This document shows, one piece after another, positions 6,674 to 10,913 of a DNA stretch of 10,913 nt. This DNA is from Acidobacteriota bacterium (lineage in GTDB: Bacteria; Acidobacteriota; Vicinamibacteria; Vicinamibacterales; CAVVIG01): positions 1 to 10,913 of the forward strand of contig QHWK01000068.1 of the NCBI GenBank assembly GCA_003223775.1. Direction: 5' to 3'. The notes under the pieces were generated by a model, which saw nothing but the letters and a program-made list of their open reading frames with translations, had not been told where the DNA came from and ran no database searches. A program made the translations under genes and the position numbers. Each line of letters begins with the position of its first letter. Position 1 is the first letter of the stretch.

Positions 6674-8014
6674 ATGACTCGCCGCGAGCACATCAAACGC
6701 CTGCTCGGGCTGGCTGCCGCGGCGCCGATCCCGCTGGGCGTGCGCCCAGCCGGACAGACCGGGCAATCCTCACAGCGTTCAGCGCCTTCCATTCCGTCGA
6801 CCGGCATCGGACGACGGATCAGGCACCTGTCATACAGCGATCAGGGCGGCCGCCCCGACGGTGTGCAGATCATGGTGAACCGCCGCCACGTCTACGTCGG
6901 CCACATGTTCAACGACGGCGTCACGATTCTCGATGCCGAGGACCCGCGCCGGCTGAAGCCGGTCGGCTTCTTCACCGCGGGGACCGGAACTCGCACGCAT
7001 CACTTGCAGGTCGCCGACGATGTGCTGCTGCTCGCCAACGGCGCGAATATCGTGGCGATGCAGTCCTATGACAGCATGCGCGGGTATTTCGAGAACAACC
7101 TCGCCGACAGCATCACCAATCGCAAGAAGTTCCGCTCGGGCCTGAGCATTCACGACATCTCCCGTCCGACGGAGATGAAGGAGATTGCCTTCCTCGAGAT
7201 GCCCGGCTTCGGCATTAACCGTCTGTGGTGGGCGGGCGGACGCTACGCCTACGTCTCCGCGCATTTCGACGGCTTCATCGACCATATCCTGTGCATCGTC
7301 GATCTGAAGGCGATCACGAAACCGGAGATCGTATCGCGCTGGTGGCTGCCTGGAATGAATCGCGCGGCCGGCGAGACGCCGACGTGGCCGGAAGGACGGC
7401 GCGTCGCGCTGCACCACATGATCACGGCCGGCGATCTTGGTTATGCGGCGTGGCGGGACGGCGGGTTCACCATCCACGACATCAGCGATGCGGCTCGGCC
7501 GCTGCTGCTGTCGCGCGTCACCTGGTCGCCGCCATTTCCAGGCGGCACGCATACACCACTGCCGTTGCCCGGCCGCAAACTCGCCGTCGTCGTCGACGAG
7601 GCGAACGCGGAGAAATGCGCCAAAGGCACGTTCCACACCTTCATTCTGGATGTGCGGGCGCCGGAGAACCCCGTGACCATCTCCACGCTGCCGACGCCAC
7701 GAGACCGCGACTTCTGCGCGGCTGGCGTGTTCGGTCCGCACAACGTCCACGAGAATCGGCCTGGATCGTTCCGCAGCGAGGAAATCATCTTCGCGACCTA
7801 CAACAATGCCGGCGTACGCGTGTTCGACATCAGGGATGCATTCGCACCGAAGGAAATCGCCTCCTGGGTACCGCCGGTTCCGGCGAAACTCATCGATCCC
7901 CGGCCCAACGTCGGGCTTGCCGCGAAGACGTGCGACGTCTACGTGACGACGGATGGCCTGATGTACGTCAGCGACTGGAACGGCGGCATGCACGTGCTCC
8001 AGTACGAAGGGTAA
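6674..8014 (+). CDS. Exported LVIVD-repeat beta-propeller protein
   Basis: The 446-residue protein begins with TRREHIKRLLGLAAAAP, a twin-arginine-like leader in which the usual Phe is replaced by His. The rest consists of propeller repeats of the LVIVD type (PF08309), each with a core such as GVTILDAEDPRRLKPVGFF (82-100), GLSIHDISRPTEMKEIAFLE (156-175), ILCIVDLKAITKPEIVSRWW (205-224), GFTIHDISDAARP (264-276), TFILDVRAPENPVTISTLP (322-340) and GVRVFDIRDAFAPKEIASW (380-398), closing with MYVSDWNGGMHVLQYEG. Six to seven blades are likely. Conserved-looking His clusters occur: THHLQ (108-112), LHHM (246-249), THT (292-294) and GPHNVHEN (354-361). The role is unknown; binding or metal-dependent chemistry in the periplasm is possible. 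It is transcribed away from the amidohydrolase operon and is the only intact gene on the plus strand. Confidence 0.85.
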   Translation: MTRREHIKRLLGLAAAAPIPLGVRPAGQTGQSSQRSAPSIPSTGIGRRIRHLSYSDQGGRPDGVQIMVNRRHVYVGHMFNDGVTILDAEDPRRLKPVGFFTAGTGTRTHHLQVADDVLLLANGANIVAMQSYDSMRGYFENNLADSITNRKKFRSGLSIHDISRPTEMKEIAFLEMPGFGINRLWWAGGRYAYVSAHFDGFIDHILCIVDLKAITKPEIVSRWWLPGMNRAAGETPTWPEGRRVALHHMITAGDLGYAAWRDGGFTIHDISDAARPLLLSRVTWSPPFPGGTHTPLPLPGRKLAVVVDEANAEKCAKGTFHTFILDVRAPENPVTISTLPTPRDRDFCAAGVFGPHNVHENRPGSFRSEEIIFATYNNAGVRVFDIRDAFAPKEIASWVPPVPAKLIDPRPNVGLAAKTCDVYVTTDGLMYVSDWNGGMHVLQYEG

Positions 8015-8060
8015 CTGGGACACAATCGGCGTCGGGCTCGAAGAATTGACGAACGCCTTT

Positions 8061-9401
8061 TCACCGCAACGCTGACGTGTCGGCCACAGGCGGGCGCTCC
8101 ACAATCTCCTCGCGCTGCCGGTCCCAGTACATCTTTCTTCCTTCGCGGTAGCTGCGCGTCGCCATGATCACGGCGACGGCGTGCGCGAAACCGGTGTCAA
8201 TGCTTCCGTTCGGCCGCTGCCGGCTGCGCATGCAGGCGAGCCAGTTGTCGGTGTGCGCTTTCAGGTTGTCGTCCTGTTTGACGGGCGGCGGCTCGGTGTG
8301 ACCCGGCAGAAGCACCGGTTGCGGTCTGGCTGCGCGTGAACCTGAATCGAACACGACATTCGAGCCCCACGCGCTGCGTGGCTCGGACGCGAGCCACCAC
8401 TGCGTACTGCCTTCGCCGCCAGGCGAATAGAGCGTCCCTCGCGTGCCACGAATCACGGTGTAATCGCCGTAGGCATTCCCGAATGTCGTGCTGTAGTCGT
8501 AGAGCACTTCGTTCCTGGCGAACGTCGAGACGCAGTGGAAGGTATCCGGATTCTCGCGCACGTCGTGCCAGGCGAATATGCCGCCGTTCGACACGGTGTC
8601 GTCCGGAATGAACGTGTCCAGATAGAAGTGCGCGAGCCCGGAGCCGTGGCTGTACCACTGATCGGTGATGCCGCCCGAAAAGTCCTTGAAGATACGAAAC
8701 TCGAAGTAGACGCGAGGATCGAACGGGCGGTCCGGCCGTCCCAGCAGCCATCGTTTCCAATCTGTGTCGCGCTCGCGAATGGCGGCGACGTTTTCGTCCT
8801 TCGGAACGTGCCAGCGCGGACCGTTGTAGTTCCATCGTTGACTGATCGACACGATCTTGCCCAGCTTGCCGCTTCGGATGATGTCCCGTACGCGTTGCTG
8901 ATACGGGCAACTCAGCCACTGCGATCCCATTTGCGCGACCTGTTTGCTTGCGAGTACGGCTTCGCGGGCGAGCCTGGCGTCCTCCAGCGTGTTCGCCATC
9001 GGCTTCTCGCAATAGCAGTCCTTGCCGGCTCGCACGACCTCGGCCAGGATTCTCGCGTGCTGGTGATCCCCGGTACCGATCATCACGGCGTCCAGGCCGG
9101 CATCCGCGAGCATCTCTTCGGAGTACTGATACGTCTTCGGACGCTGGCCGAACAGCCGCTTCGCGTCGTCCGCCGCTCGTTCGCGATTCAGCGACCACAG
9201 ATCGCAGACACTGCGCAGATCGAAATTTGGATCCGTCTGGGCCGACATCTTCAGCATCTGCCGGTGTCCGGCGGCGCGATGCCCGCAGCCGATCTGGCCA
9301 ATCTGGATTCGATCGTTTGCGCCGACGATCCGCGAGTACGATCGCGCCGTCAGCAGCAGTGCACTACCGGCGAGAAAATCTCTGCGCGACACGGCATCCA
9401 T
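8061..9401 (-). CDS. Tat-exported Gfo/Idh/MocA family oxidoreductase
   Basis: The 446-residue protein starts at ATG 9401, 7 nt after AAGGAG; the frame is open to 9530 but the upstream part has no family resemblance. SRRDFLAGSALLLTA (residues 5-19) is a clear twin-arginine signal. The NAD(P)-binding Rossmann motif follows at about 32-47 (RIQIGQIGCGHRAAGH, with Gly35, Gly38 and Gly40). CEKPMANT holds the family's EKP motif (Glu132, Lys133, Pro134). The C-terminal half carries QRWNYNGPRWHVPKDEN, DTDWKRWLLGRPDRPFDPRV, FSGGITDQWYSHGSGLAHFY and a late DNLKAHTDNWLACMRSRQRP, the usual pattern in acidobacterial and planctomycete members. It probably oxidises or rearranges a sugar or sugar-like substrate using a tightly held cofactor in the periplasm. 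The substrate cannot be told. It faces the LVIVD gene tail-to-tail, 46 bp apart, with no clear terminator between. Confidence 0.9.
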   Translation of the reverse strand: MDAVSRRDFLAGSALLLTARSYSRIVGANDRIQIGQIGCGHRAAGHRQMLKMSAQTDPNFDLRSVCDLWSLNRERAADDAKRLFGQRPKTYQYSEEMLADAGLDAVMIGTGDHQHARILAEVVRAGKDCYCEKPMANTLEDARLAREAVLASKQVAQMGSQWLSCPYQQRVRDIIRSGKLGKIVSISQRWNYNGPRWHVPKDENVAAIRERDTDWKRWLLGRPDRPFDPRVYFEFRIFKDFSGGITDQWYSHGSGLAHFYLDTFIPDDTVSNGGIFAWHDVRENPDTFHCVSTFARNEVLYDYSTTFGNAYGDYTVIRGTRGTLYSPGGEGSTQWWLASEPRSAWGSNVVFDSGSRAARPQPVLLPGHTEPPPVKQDDNLKAHTDNWLACMRSRQRPNGSIDTGFAHAVAVIMATRSYREGRKMYWDRQREEIVERPPVADTSALR

Positions 9402-9402
9402 G

Positions 9403-9416
9403 GCAAGGCTCCTTGC
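9403..9416 (-). promoter_or_regulatory. Ribosome site of the oxidoreductase gene inside a perfect inverted repeat
   Basis: On the minus strand GCAAGGAGCCTTGC contains the AAGGAG ribosome site (plus 9409-9414). GCAAG and CTTGC can pair around a GAGC loop. The site fixes ATG 9401 as the start. The small hairpin could limit ribosome access, or it may be chance. Confidence 0.5.
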
Positions 9417-9558
9417 GTGAGCAGCCCTTTTTGTCCCTGACTGATGATGCGCCACCTGACCGGTCCGATGATACGCCAGCTGTCGTACAACGACCGCGCC
9501 TTGCGCGATGAAGAAGCACGGCACGCGCATGCCGGTCTCGTAATATCTACGACACTAA

Positions 9559-9753
9559 GCCGAACGCATCGAGTATCTCGATCTGCCGGAGGTCGCGAGC
9601 GCCGTCGGGCCTCGCCGGGTGCTGCTCCTGGACGCGGCGACGCCGCTTGGCGCGCCAGCAGGCGCCGCGGCGCGCGATCTCTACTGTGGCGTGACGAATG
9701 CGACCGTGCAGACGACAGGCGATCAGGATCCGCTGACGATATTGACCGCGTAG
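9559..9753 (+). pseudogene. C-terminal remnant, probably of an alpha/beta hydrolase
   Basis: A 64-codon open frame lies between TAA (9556-9558) and TAG (9751-9753) and has no start codon before the conserved text. It reads AERIEYLDLPEVASAVGPRR, VLLLDAATPLGAPAG, then DLYCGVTNATVQTTGDQDPL. The core DLPEVAsAvgPRrvLLLdaatPLG matches the segment before the catalytic Asp/His region in dienelactone-hydrolase and acetyl-xylan-esterase-like secreted proteins of planctomycetes and acidobacteria. The rest of the enzyme is absent upstream, where 9402-9558 holds nothing recognisable. It is likely the tail of a deleted gene. The family call is from memory of the pattern and is moderate at best. Confidence 0.4.
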
Positions 9754-9856
9754 ATTGGGGGCGCTGGCGCCTGAGAGCCGGGTCGGCGGCGGCGGCCCAT
9801 GTTGACAGCTGCCATCGTCCCCGTCGCGGTGTGGCGTCGGCCACGCTCGCGCGTTT

Positions 9857-10913
9857 TCACGGCCTCAGCACGTATTCAGGCGCGACCGTGTTCTGTCCCT
9901 TGTAACAGCAGGAGCCCAGCCGGTTCGGCCGGTAGGGATTGCTGAGGCTGTTGTTGCCCGCGGGAAGTGCGCCGACTTTCGGGCGAGCGTTGATCCGTGC
10001 CAGCACCTGATCGCGCGCCTGCTCGATTCGCTGCAGCAGGCGCTCGACGTTCCAGCCCACGAGCTTGCCTTTCAGGAAGACGACCTTTCCGGCAATCAGC
10101 ACGTCCCGCACGTGTCTCGGGTTCATCATCGTCACGATCGCGCCGGGCACGTTGTTCATCGGCCAGACATTGATGTTGCGCGCATCGAGCACGACGATGT
10201 CGGCCTCCTTGCCAGGAGTCAGCGTTCCCACTTTGTCCAGGACGCGATTGGCCGCCGCGCCGGCGATGGTCATCATCTCGATCACCTGCCGGGACGTGAG
10301 CAGTTGCGGAATCGGCAGACCGCCAGGGTTGCTGATTGGAAAGGCCAGGTCGTTGGCGAGCGCGCGCTGCAGGCAGAAGGCCCCGCGCATCAATGAAAAC
10401 GGGTCGGTCGTCATGTTCGTGTCGACGTCCGGGCTCAGACTCGGCAAGATGCCGTGATCGAGCGCATCCTGAAAAGGAGGCATCCCGTGCCGCATCTGCA
10501 TCTCGATGAGCACGGCAATCGAGACATGAGCCCCTCTGTCTCGCCAAATCTCCCAAGCCTTCGACTTGCTGCTGTTCGGGTACCCCGCTCCGTTGTAACT
10601 GACCTGAGCGCGGGGGTCATCCTGCCACCGGGTGCAATGAATGAACGTGACGTCGGACCAATCGGCGAGATTCCGCGGGTCGGCGGCAGCATTGGAATGC
10701 CTCCGTCGGACCGGCGCCGCAGCCGAGCGTCACCAGTTGGTCGCGGGAGCTGAAGTACTTTTTCGCGATGCGACCGATGCCCCTGGTCGTGTCGCCCATG
10801 GCGCCGGGGAACTCGTACGGAATACCGTCCGCACGCCGGTCGATCCCGGGGCTGTAGTCGTAAACCATCCGGCGGCCCGAGTCGACGAGCCCCTGGATCA
10901 TGGCGTCGGTGTG
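9857..10913 (-). pseudogene. Imidazolonepropionase-like amidohydrolase, frameshifted (5' end beyond window)
   Basis: The gene enters from the right edge reading HTDAMIQGLVDSGRRMVYDY and LVTLGCGAGPTEAF, then loses frame near 10694-10705. The next frame continues NAAADPRNLADWSDVTFIHC, then TRWQDD, SIAVLIEMQMRHGMPPF, SLSPDVDTNMTTDPFSLMRG, DKVGTLTPGKEADIVVLD and a C-terminal YRPNRLGSCCYKG tail to the stop at 9857. This is the PF01979 amidohydrolase layout: His of FIHC (10637-10639) and Asp of SPDVD (10427-10429) look like metal ligands, and the TLTPGKEADIVVLD stretch is the classic return to the outer beta domain. The N-terminal HxH lies outside the window. Between AGPTEAF and NAAADP the family usually has a helix and another His strand (about 20 residues, from memory), so a short deletion with frameshift is likely. 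No intact product can be made from this frame; start is off-window. Confidence 0.75.

Noticed and set aside
6830..8104. Minus-strand open frame of 424 codons opposite the LVIVD gene
   Set aside because: The plus strand carries recognisable LVIVD repeats; the minus frame has no recognisable motif.
9760..9771. GGCGC-TG-GCGCC inverted repeat after the hydrolase remnant, considered as a terminator
   Set aside because: Two-base loop and no T-tract; such words are expected by chance in GC-rich DNA.
1..10913. CRISPR array, tRNA, rRNA or riboswitch
   Set aside because: I looked for regularly spaced repeats, tRNA-like cloverleaf ends and conserved RNA motifs and saw none; the only regular repeat is the coding FG-GAP block.

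Overview
This is high-GC bacterial DNA, dense in exported proteins. Three features suggest an acidobacterial genome, perhaps class Vicinamibacteria: Tat-exported Gfo/Idh/MocA and amidohydrolase enzymes, a two-haem protein of the reaction-centre-cytochrome family without photosynthesis genes, and a DUF6152 protein. That placement comes from gene content alone; the window has no rRNA or marker gene.

Layout. Positions 1-373 (-) hold the N-terminus of a PAS sensor cut by the window edge. Positions 374-819 hold no convincing gene. Positions 820-1053 (+) hold a dead, internally deleted integrase/transposase (rve, DDE type). Positions 1115-1868 (-) hold a secreted PD40-like propeller gene broken by one frameshift. 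After about 310 bp without a gene comes a tight minus-strand operon, read right to left: Tat-exported amidohydrolase (5466-6539), DUF6152 protein (4924-5373), seven-bladed FG-GAP propeller (3310-4905) and CytoC_RC-like dihaem protein (2181-3299). Gaps between these genes are 92, 18 and 10 bp. A divergent LVIVD-repeat propeller gene (6674-8014, +) shares the upstream region 6543-6673, which holds a good sigma70-like promoter for the operon and two short palindromes. Convergent to it is a Tat-exported Gfo/Idh/MocA oxidoreductase (8061-9401, -). The right end is decayed: a 64-codon tail that looks like the C-terminus of an alpha/beta hydrolase (9559-9753, +), and an imidazolonepropionase-like amidohydrolase (9857 to beyond 10913, -) broken by a frameshift and probably a small deletion.

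Working together. Nearly all intact genes appear to encode exported proteins, so the centre reads as a periplasmic or surface module for small-molecule degradation or redox chemistry: a metal hydrolase/decarboxylase, a c-type cytochrome, a binding or scaffold propeller and a small beta-rich protein. The substrate cannot be read from the sequence. Four broken genes flank the intact core, which suggests a accessory region under turnover. Single-base assembly errors remain possible for at least the PD40 break.
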